This document shows, one piece after another, positions 1 to 5,978 of a DNA stretch of 19,726 bases. Numbering within the stretch: the first letter of the stretch is position 1; each line of letters begins with the position of its first letter. The notes below the pieces were generated by a model that saw nothing but the letters and a program-made list of their open reading frames with translations, did not search any database and had not been told where the DNA came from. Origin of the DNA: JABDGC01 sp964466595 (GTDB taxonomy: Bacteria > Pseudomonadota > Gammaproteobacteria > DSM-16500). The stretch covers positions 1-19,726 of the forward strand of contig CAYXNR010000046.1 in assembly GCA_964466595.1 (NCBI GenBank), in the 5' to 3' direction. A program made the translations under genes and the position numbers.

Positions 1-142
1 GCTGTAGGCTTGATATCGAGCGTGTAAATGAGAGGTGGCAAGAGATTCTTTTATGGAGATGCGTAATTTATTATGTTGAGTTTATTTAAGTGCTAAATAG
101 AGAGTGGGCAATTTTTGTGCCTTAAGGCGGCACTTGACCCCT
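1..142 (-). repeat. Right-end part of a RAYT-derived non-autonomous repeat (copy 1)
   Basis: The window opens inside this copy. Bases 1-142 match the right half of the copies at 1426-1752, 4058-4386 and 5473-5798, including the GCTGTAGGCTTGATATCGAG block and the terminal hairpin TGCCTTAAGGCGGCACTTGA. The element end (CTTGACCCCT) is at 142. Strand is given as that of the parent transposase. The left part lies outside the window. Confidence 0.85.
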
Positions 143-174
143 ACGATTTTACTTGGAATAAATGGAGTAATAGC

Positions 175-900
175 TTAGATTTCCCCATAAGAGACCCGCT
201 TAATTTTTCCATGCCCATTTTCATAAATTACAAATAACTTGCCCTGTTTGATTTCAGCCTTTTCAGAATAATATCCTTTAGGTGGGCGAATAGTAGGATG
301 CTTGGGTAAGGGAAAAACTTGGATGTTGTTTACATTGTCGTAACACACATATATTCCTTTTTTAACATCAATAAGCAGAGGTCTGTTATGTCGAAAATCA
401 GGAGGGTAGTGCGGATTTAATTCTTCTATTCTATATTCATGGGTGCTGCATGATACGACTGTTGATGGTGCGATAAATATAACTGATCTACCACAGCCAG
501 TACCACATGAGCCTACTATATGAACTGTTGAATCATTTAACCAACCGACTGCTTGAATGCCTGGCCACTCATCTACAATTCTATAAGTTTGTTTGGTTTT
601 AAAATTGATGTAAACAGGAGGACCTAATTCTGGAAAAATAATCGCCGCAGTCTTTGAGGGATTATATTCACTTCTATAAATTCCTATTTCACGAGTGTGG
701 ATTTTTTTTATCAGGGTATTATAAGAAATATCAATGGATTGATCTGGCCGCGCAAAAGATCGATTAATCCAGCTTGACAAAATGAAAATGAGTAACGCCT
801 GGAAGATCAAAATAGTTTTTCTCCCAAGGAACTGTTGGGTCCGGCTCGCCACTAAAGAAATTACAAACACCGGGCATAGGATTGTCTTTTTCAGGCGCAT
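175..900 (-). CDS. Hypothetical exported or membrane-anchored protein overlapping the hydrolase gene
   Basis: I do not recognise this 241-residue protein. The ATG at 900 has a good Shine-Dalgarno (GAGGAG, about 7 nt upstream). It opens with a signal-like stretch (MRLKKTILCPVFVISLVA) and a second hydrophobic stretch at about residues 29-43, so the mature part (from about RPDQS) is probably periplasmic. The body is beta-rich with a Cys-Gly cluster (SCGTGCG) and two further cysteines, which could form disulphides. This start overlaps the 3' end of the upstream SleB-type gene by 137 bp in another frame, which is unusually long. An alternative TTG start at 807 (GGGAG 10 nt upstream) cuts the overlap to 44 bp. 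Either way the gene is probably translationally coupled to the hydrolase. It ends 32 bp from the end of repeat copy 1. Function unknown. Confidence 0.6.
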   Translation of the reverse strand: MRLKKTILCPVFVISLVASRTQQFLGRKTILIFQALLIFILSSWINRSFARPDQSIDISYNTLIKKIHTREIGIYRSEYNPSKTAAIIFPELGPPVYINFKTKQTYRIVDEWPGIQAVGWLNDSTVHIVGSCGTGCGRSVIFIAPSTVVSCSTHEYRIEELNPHYPPDFRHNRPLLIDVKKGIYVCYDNVNNIQVFPLPKHPTIRPPKGYYSEKAEIKQGKLFVIYENGHGKIKRVSYGEI

Positions 901-1357
901 TATGAATCTCCTCTATTATTTTTATCGATTCTTCCCAGGCAGCTTTGTCAAAAGGGTCCTCTTGGCCTGGGCGTTGTAATCTTGCATAATTTGGGTCTTT
1001 TCTACTCCAGCAATTAAATTGTGATGGCCTTACTACAATTTTTTGATATGAACTTCCCCATCTTTTTTTTGTCATACGATTCCGAATAATCCAGGCAATA
1101 GCACGTTTGGTGGCTGTGTTTTCTCCCCTTGCTTCACCGTAAACCGTCAGAGCATAATACAGATGATCAAGAGAAATTTTTTCTTCTAGTGCGATCTTAT
1201 GATAGGGGGCACGATAATTAGAACAATATCCCTTTACTTTCTCTATGTGCGTTTTGCCATTTTTATCCTTTTTTATTCTTTCGTGTGGACGTACCCAGTA
1301 TTTATCATCTGGGCACGATGGAGTGCTAGAGGGTTCACTGAGCTGACTATTTGACAT
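764..1357 (-). CDS. SleB-type cell-wall hydrolase (Hydrolase_2 family)
   Basis: Probable peptidoglycan hydrolase of the SleB / Hydrolase_2 family, which cleaves cell-wall glycan strands. The domain covers about residues 65-197. It contains the family's YGEARGE motif (about 73-79, with E75 the candidate catalytic glutamate), an NRM helix, the QFNCW motif (about 113-117) and a HFHF C-terminus. The start at 1357 (MSNSQLSEPS) is chosen because AAGGAAA sits 6 nt upstream. The frame stays open to a TTG at 1453 inside a repeat end, but those extra 32 residues are partly repeat-derived (LHLKVALDPL) and unlikely to be native. There is no signal peptide. Instead a charged segment resembling V-R-P-H-x-R...G...V-K-G-Y occurs at about 22-45. 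This suggests export by a non-Sec route, phage-type release or secretion as an effector. The next gene overlaps its 3' end. Confidence 0.8.
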   Translation of the reverse strand: MSNSQLSEPSSTPSCPDDKYWVRPHERIKKDKNGKTHIEKVKGYCSNYRAPYHKIALEEKISLDHLYYALTVYGEARGENTATKRAIAWIIRNRMTKKRWGSSYQKIVVRPSQFNCWSRKDPNYARLQRPGQEDPFDKAAWEESIKIIEEIHNAPEKDNPMPGVCNFFSGEPDPTVPWEKNYFDLPGVTHFHFVKLD

Positions 1358-1425
1358 ATCTGTTTCCTTGCTTGATGGTTTATATCCGTTAATAAGATTT
1401 CCGAGCACGGCGTGTCGAACGCGCA

Positions 1426-1752
1426 AAGGGTCAAGTGCCACCTTGAGGTGCAAAAAATAAACAACAACCCGCCTCGGTCGATGTATATTATTCCTAAAAA
1501 TTTTCTGTCTTCAAGCGCCTCGATTCATAACATAATACCAAGCGTTAGAATAATTGATTCGTAATTGTTTAGCACTAGAAAGTGCTCTTACTGTGCTTAG
1601 ATAGTGTGGTGCTGTAGGCTTGATATCGAGCGTATAAATGAGAGGTGGCAAGAGATTTTTTTATGGAGGTGCGTAATTTATTATGTTGAGTTTATTTAAG
1701 TGCTAAATAGAGAGTAGGCAATTTTTGTGCCTTAAGGTGGCACTTGACCCCT
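1426..1752 (-). repeat. RAYT-derived non-autonomous element, complete (copy 2)
   Basis: A 327-bp internally deleted derivative of the transposase element at 12998-14202. The left end AAGGGTCAAGTGCCACCTTG and right end CAAGTGCC/GGCACTTG are inverted and each folds into an imperfect hairpin. Inside, the first about 33 transposase codons survive as a degenerate remnant with no start codon. It sits between the hydrolase gene and the 3' end of hicB. No target duplication is evident, as expected for Y1 transposases. Confidence 0.85.
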
Positions 1753-1772
1753 TGATGTGCCGGAGGAAACAA

Positions 1773-2099
1773 TTACTCTTGAATTTGCTGCTTAATTGTC
1801 TCAGTAATCCACTGATTTAAGCTCATATGGTGTTGTTTAGCTGCAATATAAACTTGCCTATGTAGTTTGGGGTCTAGGCGAAGATTAAATTTTCCTGAGA
1901 AGGGCTTCTCAGGTTCTTCATTGCGCTCTTTGCAAAAGGCAAGATAGTCATCAATTGATTCTTTAAAGGCTTTTTTGATTTCAGCAACAGTTGCGCCCTG
2001 AAATGTAATCACATCACGGGTGTTAATAACCTCCCCATGAAAGATTTCCATTTCATCGTCAAACTCAACGTGCCCTATATAACCTTTATGTATCAGCAT
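1773..2099 (-). CDS. hicB: HicB-family antitoxin
   Basis: Antitoxin of a type II HicAB system. Family knowledge: HicB binds and inhibits the HicA ribonuclease and represses its own operon. The N-terminal half (GYIGHVEFDDEMEIFHGEV, then the GATVAEIKKAFKES helix) is the partly degraded RNase-H-like HicB fold. The C-terminal 40 residues, with FNLRLDPKLHRQVYIAA and MSLNQWI, are a ribbon-helix-helix DNA-binding domain. I choose the ATG at 2099 (MLIHKGY) because GAGG lies 9 nt upstream. An in-frame ATG at 2114 would add five residues and has a weaker site. It overlaps hicA by 14 bp with this start, indicating translational coupling in the toxin-first order typical of hicAB. Its 3' end is 20 bp from repeat copy 2. 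Confidence 0.88.
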   Translation of the reverse strand: MLIHKGYIGHVEFDDEMEIFHGEVINTRDVITFQGATVAEIKKAFKESIDDYLAFCKERNEEPEKPFSGKFNLRLDPKLHRQVYIAAKQHHMSLNQWITETIKQQIQE

Positions 2100-2346
2100 C
2101 GATATTAGCCTCATTTAAAAATCGTCTCATTGAAACAACAGCACCTTTGTCAATTTCCTTTCTGGGGTGAGGGCGATGAAAAACTGCTCTTATGCCATTT
2201 AGTGCAATTCTGACCCTTGAACCACTTCCCTCAGATATGTCAGCACCTAAAGCTTGAAGCATAGCCTCAATATCCTTCCAAATCATGCCCGCCTGGACGG
2301 GATTGTGAAATACTTGCTCTAGTGTTTTTCTGTGCTTTTTATTCAT
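2086..2346 (-). CDS. hicA: HicA-family mRNA interferase toxin
   Basis: Toxin of the HicAB pair (86 residues). HicA proteins have a double-stranded-RNA-binding fold and cleave mRNA when free of HicB. Visible family features are the N-terminal helix ending in MIWKDIEAMLQALGAD, the EGSGSRVRIALNG strand pair, FHRPHP and the C-terminal KGAVVSMRRFLNEA helix. The usual GSH catalytic histidine position reads GSR, which I recall as typical of this longer HicA subfamily; the FHRPHP histidines are alternative candidates. The start at 2346 has no clear Shine-Dalgarno. The sequence TATAATG overlaps the start codon, so translation may be weak or leaderless. A palindrome immediately upstream (2353-2375) is the likely HicB operator. 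The gene looks intact, so the module may be active. Confidence 0.88.
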   Translation of the reverse strand: MNKKHRKTLEQVFHNPVQAGMIWKDIEAMLQALGADISEGSGSRVRIALNGIRAVFHRPHPRKEIDKGAVVSMRRFLNEANIDADT

Positions 2347-2352
2347 TATAGC

Positions 2353-2375
2353 ATAGTACCATAAAGTAGTACTAT
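2353..2375. promoter_or_regulatory. Putative HicB operator palindrome at the hicAB promoter
   Basis: A perfect 7-bp inverted repeat, ATAGTAC (2353-2359) and GTACTAT (2369-2375), separated by 9 bp and ending 7 bp before the hicA start. On the minus strand a TTGATA box overlaps its distal edge and TATGCT/TATAAT-like boxes lie at its proximal edge. A ribbon-helix-helix repressor bound here would occlude the promoter. The promoter assignment is inference. Confidence 0.55.
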
Positions 2376-2520
2376 ATCAAGGCTCATAATAGCCAAATTT
2401 GGGGCACTTGACAGTAACACCGTACAACAAACTACAACTTCCCACCACTCTGATCTTGAGGTATTTCCTAGCTTCGACTGTTGTTGAGAGTTGTGATCTG
2501 TTGTAGTAAATTGCTCTACG

Positions 2521-2703
2521 ATGTTTCGTAATCAGTTCAAATGGGGATTTGCCAACTTAAATGTTAGTAAATTGGTAGCAGTTACTCATCCTGAAAATAA
2601 AAAATCACAACGCGTGTTAGAAAAAGCCGGTATGCGCTTTGGTAAGCGAATGCACTATCATGGTTCCGATTGTGATTTATATGAAATCTTCAAAGAAGGT
2701 TAA
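2521..2703 (+). pseudogene. C-terminal fragment of a RimJ/RimL-type GNAT acetyltransferase
   Basis: The 60 codons match only the last third of a GNAT N-acetyltransferase. They contain the segment LNVSKLVAVTHPENKKSQRV followed by LEKAGMRF, equivalent to motif B of the RimJ/RimL-like family, where the AxNxxSxxxLEKxGF helix binds acetyl-CoA. Such proteins are usually about 160-190 residues. The upstream frame (2461-2520) has stop codons and no recognisable N-terminal half, so the gene is 5'-truncated. It ends 5 bp before the methyltransferase start and probably once headed that transcription unit. A new short protein from the ATG at 2521 cannot be excluded but would lack most of the acetyl-CoA site. 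Confidence 0.7.
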
Positions 2704-2708
2704 GAAAA

Positions 2709-3440
2709 ATGATGTATCAAACATTATGCACCGAGTTTTATGACATTGATAAACGCTTCGCTGAAGCAGATGAAATCGATTTTTATAAGCAATTTATTGA
2801 TAAAGATAAATTGATTCTTGAACCCATGTGTGGGTCGGGTCGTTTATTGATTCCTTTAATTCAAGAAGGTTATCAAATTCATGGTGTGGATAACTCAACG
2901 CCGATGCTAGAAAACTGTAGAAAAAGGGCTGCTGCTTCTGGACTTGAGCCTATTTTGTTTGAAGCATCAATTGAAACAATGCAGTTACCTCATAAGTATG
3001 ATTATATGTTAATCCCTTTAGGCTCGTTTCAATTACTTTACCCTCGTTCTGCTGCATTTAATACGCTACAAAATCTTAGAAAACACCTTCGTGTTAGAGG
3101 AAAGTTGATATTGGATTTATTTGTTCCCTGGGATGCTCTTTACGAAAATAACGAAGAAGAATTCACTGAGAAAGAAGTGCACATATCTTCTGATGGAGCT
3201 ATCAAGCACAAGTCACATAATCGCTCAAATAAATATGAACAATATTGCTATAGTGACTCCACTTACACAAAAATAGTAAATGGCAAAATTATAGCTGAAG
3301 AAAAAGAAGAAATGTATTTGTGCTGGTATTATCGCTATGAAATGGAACTTATTTTAGAAAAATATGGTTTTAAAAATATTACTTATAAAGAAGAATTTTT
3401 TAGAAATGAAAATCACATGATATTTATCGCAGAAAACTAA
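2709..3440 (+). CDS. Class I SAM-dependent methyltransferase
   Basis: A 243-residue cytoplasmic methyltransferase of the Methyltransf_25 / UbiE-like fold; the substrate cannot be read from the sequence. Motif I is ILEPMCGSGRLL (about 36-47), which binds the SAM methionine part. The acidic residue after strand beta-2 is in HGVDNS (D61). The LPHKYDYMLIPLGSF segment (about 93-107) corresponds to strand beta-4, and the LRVRGKLILDLF stretch to strand beta-5. The C-terminal half carries the usual extra beta strands. AAGG 9 nt upstream of the first ATG supports the start; a second ATG follows directly. It lies 5 bp after the GNAT fragment and 6 bp before the GNAT gene at 3447, so these are very likely one operon. 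Small-molecule or antibiotic modification is possible but not demonstrated. Confidence 0.82.
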   Translation: MMYQTLCTEFYDIDKRFAEADEIDFYKQFIDKDKLILEPMCGSGRLLIPLIQEGYQIHGVDNSTPMLENCRKRAAASGLEPILFEASIETMQLPHKYDYMLIPLGSFQLLYPRSAAFNTLQNLRKHLRVRGKLILDLFVPWDALYENNEEEFTEKEVHISSDGAIKHKSHNRSNKYEQYCYSDSTYTKIVNGKIIAEEKEEMYLCWYYRYEMELILEKYGFKNITYKEEFFRNENHMIFIAEN

Positions 3441-3446
3441 GGAAGT

Positions 3447-3935
3447 ATGATGGCTACCGCAATAAAACTCCGATCATCTACCCCAAAAGATACAAAATGG
3501 TTGGAAGAACTCATGACCAGGGATTGGGGCGGCTTACCGCTTGTTATTAGAGGAAAGAAATATTATCCCGCCAGTTTAGATGGAATCATTGCTGAAAATG
3601 AAAATGGCATTGCAGGTTTTTTATTTTACGAAGTACGTGATCAGGATTGCGAGATAATTGTATTTGAAATCTTTGATAAATTTAAGGGCACGGGAACGCA
3701 AATTTTAAATCAATTAAAAGAAATTGCTACAAACAAAAAATGCCGACGACTATATTTAATGACTACGAATGACAATCTAGATGCATTACGATTCTATCAA
3801 AAAAGAGGATTTCATATTTGCGGTATTCACCTTGATTCAGTCAAGATTTCAAGGCAGATAAAGCCGACCATAGGGATGACAGGCGATCATGGAATACCAG
3901 TACGTGATGAAATTGATTTAGAATTTTTACTTTAA
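3447..3935 (+). CDS. GNAT-family N-acetyltransferase
   Basis: A 162-residue GNAT acetyltransferase that would transfer an acetyl group from acetyl-CoA to an amine; substrate unknown. Motif A is in FDKFKGTGTQILNQLKEIA (about 87-105). Its pyrophosphate loop reads K-x-x-G-T-G instead of the common Q/R-x-x-G-x-G/A. Motif B is LYLMTTNDNLDALRFYQKRG (about 113-132), with the canonical N...A..FY...GF helix. Length fits a single-domain GNAT. The start at 3447 is preceded by AAGGAAG at short spacing; a second in-frame ATG at 3450 would shift the spacing slightly. It follows the methyltransferase by 6 bp in the same operon. Nothing suggests it is broken. Confidence 0.85.
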   Translation: MMATAIKLRSSTPKDTKWLEELMTRDWGGLPLVIRGKKYYPASLDGIIAENENGIAGFLFYEVRDQDCEIIVFEIFDKFKGTGTQILNQLKEIATNKKCRRLYLMTTNDNLDALRFYQKRGFHICGIHLDSVKISRQIKPTIGMTGDHGIPVRDEIDLEFLL

Positions 3936-3950
3936 TTTTTAGTGGATGCT

Positions 3951-4057
3951 ATGAGCCAGGATAATACAGCAGGAATGTTAACTGTAGAAGAAGCGGTGGC
4001 GAAGGATGATCTAACGCCTTGGGTCAGGTCGGGTCACGTCCGTCCGTCCGTCATCAA
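3951..4057 (+). pseudogene. 5' fragment of an unidentified gene cut off by repeat copy 3
   Basis: An open frame begins at the ATG at 3951 (MSQDNTAGMLTVEEAVAKDD...), 15 bp after the GNAT stop, and runs straight into the repeat that starts at 4058. Within the repeat it continues with element-derived residues to a stop at 4143-4145. The native part is about 36 residues and I cannot identify the family. Just before the junction the DNA holds four tandem CGTC units (4037-4052). The most likely reading is a third operon gene interrupted by the element, with its 3' part lost. It could also be a non-coding stretch. Confidence 0.4.
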
Positions 4058-4386
4058 AAGGGTCAAGTGCCACCTTGAGGTGCAAAAAATAAACAAAAAC
4101 CCGCCTCGATCGATGCATATTATTCCTAAAAATTTTCTGTCTTAAAGCACCTCGATTTATAACATGATACCAAGCGTTAGAATAATTGATTCGTAGTTGT
4201 TTAGCACTAGAAAGTGCTCTTACTGTGCTTAGATAGTGCGGCGCTGTAGGCTTGATATCGAGCGTGTAAATGAGAGGTGGCAAGAGATTCTTTTATGGAG
4301 ATGCGTAATTTATTATGTTGAGTTTATTTAAGTGCTAAATATAGAGAGTGGACAATTTTTGTGCCTTAAGGTGGCACTTGACCCCT
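4058..4386 (-). repeat. RAYT-derived non-autonomous element, complete (copy 3)
   Basis: A 329-bp derivative with both terminal hairpins, left AAGGGTCAAGTGCCACCTTG and right AAGGTGGCACTTGACCCCT. On the minus strand its interior still encodes a remnant of the transposase N-terminus (LRINYSNAWYHVINRGA), but the original ATG triplet is changed to AGT. Followed by TACGTCG, which is also found after copy 4. Confidence 0.87.
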
Positions 4387-4451
4387 ACGTCGACGTGTAT
4401 AATCAAATAGTTACAAAGCGAGTCTTTCCAGGGGGGCACTGCCCTTTCCAC

Positions 4452-4479
4452 CTTTTGTTTGATAAAGATATGCTATAAT
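4452..4479 (+). promoter_or_regulatory. Extended -10 promoter for the 315-residue protein gene
   Basis: TGCTATAAT (4471-4479) is a consensus extended -10 element (TGn plus TATAAT). A weak -35-like box, CTTTTG, lies 16 bp upstream. It sits 40 bp before the ATG at 4519, which has a strong Shine-Dalgarno (GGAGGGGG). It lies between repeat copy 3 and the gene, so this interval carries its own promoter. Confidence 0.55.
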
Positions 4480-4518
4480 TTATATTATAGACTAAATTAC
4501 AATCAAACTGGAGGGGGT

Positions 4519-5466
4519 ATGTCAGATTTAGATACTTTTTTTAATTTAATAGCTGGGGCAATGATAGCTTCTGGTGTGGGTACTGTTGCGGAGAGTTTCG
4601 CCACTAGTGGTCACAGAGATCGCAGACTTGAGGTTTTGGCAGGGGAGCGTAGAGAGCAGGAGTTCCTGGCAGACCAAAGACGACAGCAAAATGCAGCCAG
4701 GGTTGCGAGGATACGAGCATATCAAAAAAAACAAGATACAGATGAGGAACATAAATCTTGGAAGTCCCAAGATTATCCACAGGCCCAGTACCTCACAATA
4801 GTAGAGATAGAGAAAGAAGTTAAAGCCGTGTTTGATGAGGCTATTAACTTAATAAGGGTAAGGAGGGCCATAGACAAACAAGAAGAGGAGAAAGAAGCTC
4901 CGGCTCACTTAGGTCCAGAAACAAGATCAGAAGAAGAGAAAATATCTCCTGATTCTGTAGTTGGGATCATGGAAGCTTATAGAGACAGTATATTGAAACA
5001 GTATAGAGAGGGGCGGATCACCAACTCCGCGGCTTTCAATTGTGGTAGAGCGACGCGATGGTTTGTAAAGGGTATACAACTAGAAAGTTCGAAGGACCAA
5101 CAGGATAATGACGCAATAGGGAAACGGCTAAAAGAATACGAGAAGGCAATGAATAACCCATCTAATGTGACCTCTTTTAACGAGAAAGTACTTTTCTTCG
5201 GAGTGGCGTTCGGGGTAATTATGGCACTTGTGGGATCTCTTCCAGTAGCAGCACCACTTGTCATCGGTGCATCAACTGCTGTGAAAGCTGCTGCTGTGAA
5301 AACTGCTGCTGTGAAAGCTTTAGCTTCCTATGGACTTCTGGGGGTGGGCTTCGGTGGTTTAGTGGCAGTTGTATTAGAAGGAGGGGAGAGAAGGCGCCCA
5401 GAAGTTGATACCAAAGAAGTTACCAAAGCTATTCAAGATGCTGTAAAAAGAAGACCATCAAAATAA
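4519..5466 (+). CDS. Hypothetical 315-residue protein with C-terminal membrane segments
   Basis: I do not recognise a family. The ATG at 4519 is chosen over an upstream in-frame start at 4459 because GGAGGGGG lies just before it and the promoter at 4474-4479 lies between the two. Residues 7-28 are mildly hydrophobic. Residues 32-72 are an Arg/Glu/Gln-rich helix likely to form a coiled coil. Residues 120-145 are acidic. Two hydrophobic segments follow, at about 223-252 and 270-287. Between them is a short internal repeat (AVKAAAVKTAAVKALA). The tail is basic. This suggests a membrane-inserted protein with a large charged soluble part, the shape of some secreted effectors or pore-forming factors; that role is speculation. 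It is the only gene between two directly repeated elements, ending 6 bp before copy 4. Confidence 0.7.
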   Translation: MSDLDTFFNLIAGAMIASGVGTVAESFATSGHRDRRLEVLAGERREQEFLADQRRQQNAARVARIRAYQKKQDTDEEHKSWKSQDYPQAQYLTIVEIEKEVKAVFDEAINLIRVRRAIDKQEEEKEAPAHLGPETRSEEEKISPDSVVGIMEAYRDSILKQYREGRITNSAAFNCGRATRWFVKGIQLESSKDQQDNDAIGKRLKEYEKAMNNPSNVTSFNEKVLFFGVAFGVIMALVGSLPVAAPLVIGASTAVKAAAVKTAAVKALASYGLLGVGFGGLVAVVLEGGERRRPEVDTKEVTKAIQDAVKRRPSK

Positions 5467-5472
5467 TCGAAT

Positions 5473-5798
5473 AAGGGTCAAGTGCCACCTTGAGGTGCAA
5501 AAAATAAACAACAACCCGCCTCAGTCGATGCATATTATTCCTAAAAATTTTCTGTCTTAAAGCGCCTCGATTCATAACATGATACCAAGCGTTAGAATAA
5601 TTGATGCGTAGTTGTTTAGCCTAGAAAGTGCTCTTACTGTGCTTAGATAGTGTGGTGCTGTAGGCTTGATATCAAGCGTGTAAATGAGAGGTGGTAAGAG
5701 ATTCTTTTATGGAGGTGCGTAATTTATTATGTTGAGTTTATTTAAATGCTAAATAGAGAGTGGGTAATTTTTGTGCCTTAAGGTGGCACTTGACCCCT
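5473..5798 (-). repeat. RAYT-derived non-autonomous element, complete (copy 4)
   Basis: A 326-bp copy in the same orientation as copies 2 and 3 and closely similar to them by eye. One small difference is TTTAGCCTAGAAAG where other copies read TTTAGCACTAGAAAG. It starts 6 bp after the stop codon of the 315-residue gene and could act on its mRNA 3' end through the terminal hairpin. Confidence 0.87.
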
Positions 5799-5909
5799 AC
5801 GTCGTTTGATGTGCCTGGTCTTGGCCCAAAATGGGACGAAATAAAAGAAAGTCTATCCGAGGCTTCTCGAAAAAGGAGACCTCAAATAGAAGGTCTCTTC
5901 TTAAGTTAG
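5799..5909 (+). pseudogene. 3' fragment of an unidentified gene at the right edge of repeat copy 4
   Basis: Starting at the element boundary, a frame of 36 codons reads with coding-like composition (FDVPGLGPKWDEIKESLSEA followed by a basic stretch) to a TAG at 5907-5909. It has no start codon of its own. I interpret it as the surviving tail of a gene whose 5' part was removed or displaced at the repeat. The family is not recognised and chance openness cannot be excluded over so short a length. A hairpin at 5876-5897 overlaps its end. Confidence 0.35.
5871..5903. terminator. Hairpin, possible bidirectional terminator
   Basis: A perfect 7-bp stem, GAGACCT (5876-5882) with AGGTCTC (5891-5897), 8-nt loop. 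It is flanked by AAAA on the left and TTCTT on the right, so either strand would yield a stem followed by a short U-rich tract. It lies between a plus-strand gene tail and the 3' end of the minus-strand 665-residue gene, a fitting place for a shared terminator. Confidence 0.45.
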
Positions 5910-5917
5910 CGCTTATG

Positions 5918-5936
5918 CTCTCCCAGTGCGGGAGAG
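5918..5936. repeat. Small perfect palindrome (REP-like)
   Basis: CTCTCCC (5918-5924), loop AGTGC, GGGAGAG (5930-5936): a perfect 7-bp stem 42 bp downstream of the minus-strand stop codon at 5979. CTCTCCC/GGGAGAG hairpins are common intergenic palindromes in gammaproteobacteria. It may stabilise the 3' end of the mRNA of the 665-residue gene. Confidence 0.45.
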
Positions 5937-5978
5937 GGGATAAATTTGCTAAATTGGCTTTCCCTCTCTTTTAAACCT

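Noticed and set aside
1358..1453. N-terminal extension of the SleB-type hydrolase to the TTG at 1453
   Set aside because: The extra residues come partly from the repeat end, and a good ribosome site precedes the ATG at 1357.
2403..2412. GGCACTTGAC as an eleventh repeat copy
   Set aside because: Only 10 bases match and neither the hairpin partner nor any interior sequence is present. It may be a remnant or chance.
4011..4283. 90-codon minus-strand frame across repeat copy 3
   Set aside because: It is the remnant transposase N-terminus (LRINYSNAWYHVINRG) read through the deletion junction and terminal hairpin. The original start codon is mutated, so it is not a gene.
4459..4518. Upstream start for the 315-residue protein
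   Set aside because: That start lies before the extended -10 promoter and has no ribosome site, whereas the ATG at 4519 has GGAGGGGG.
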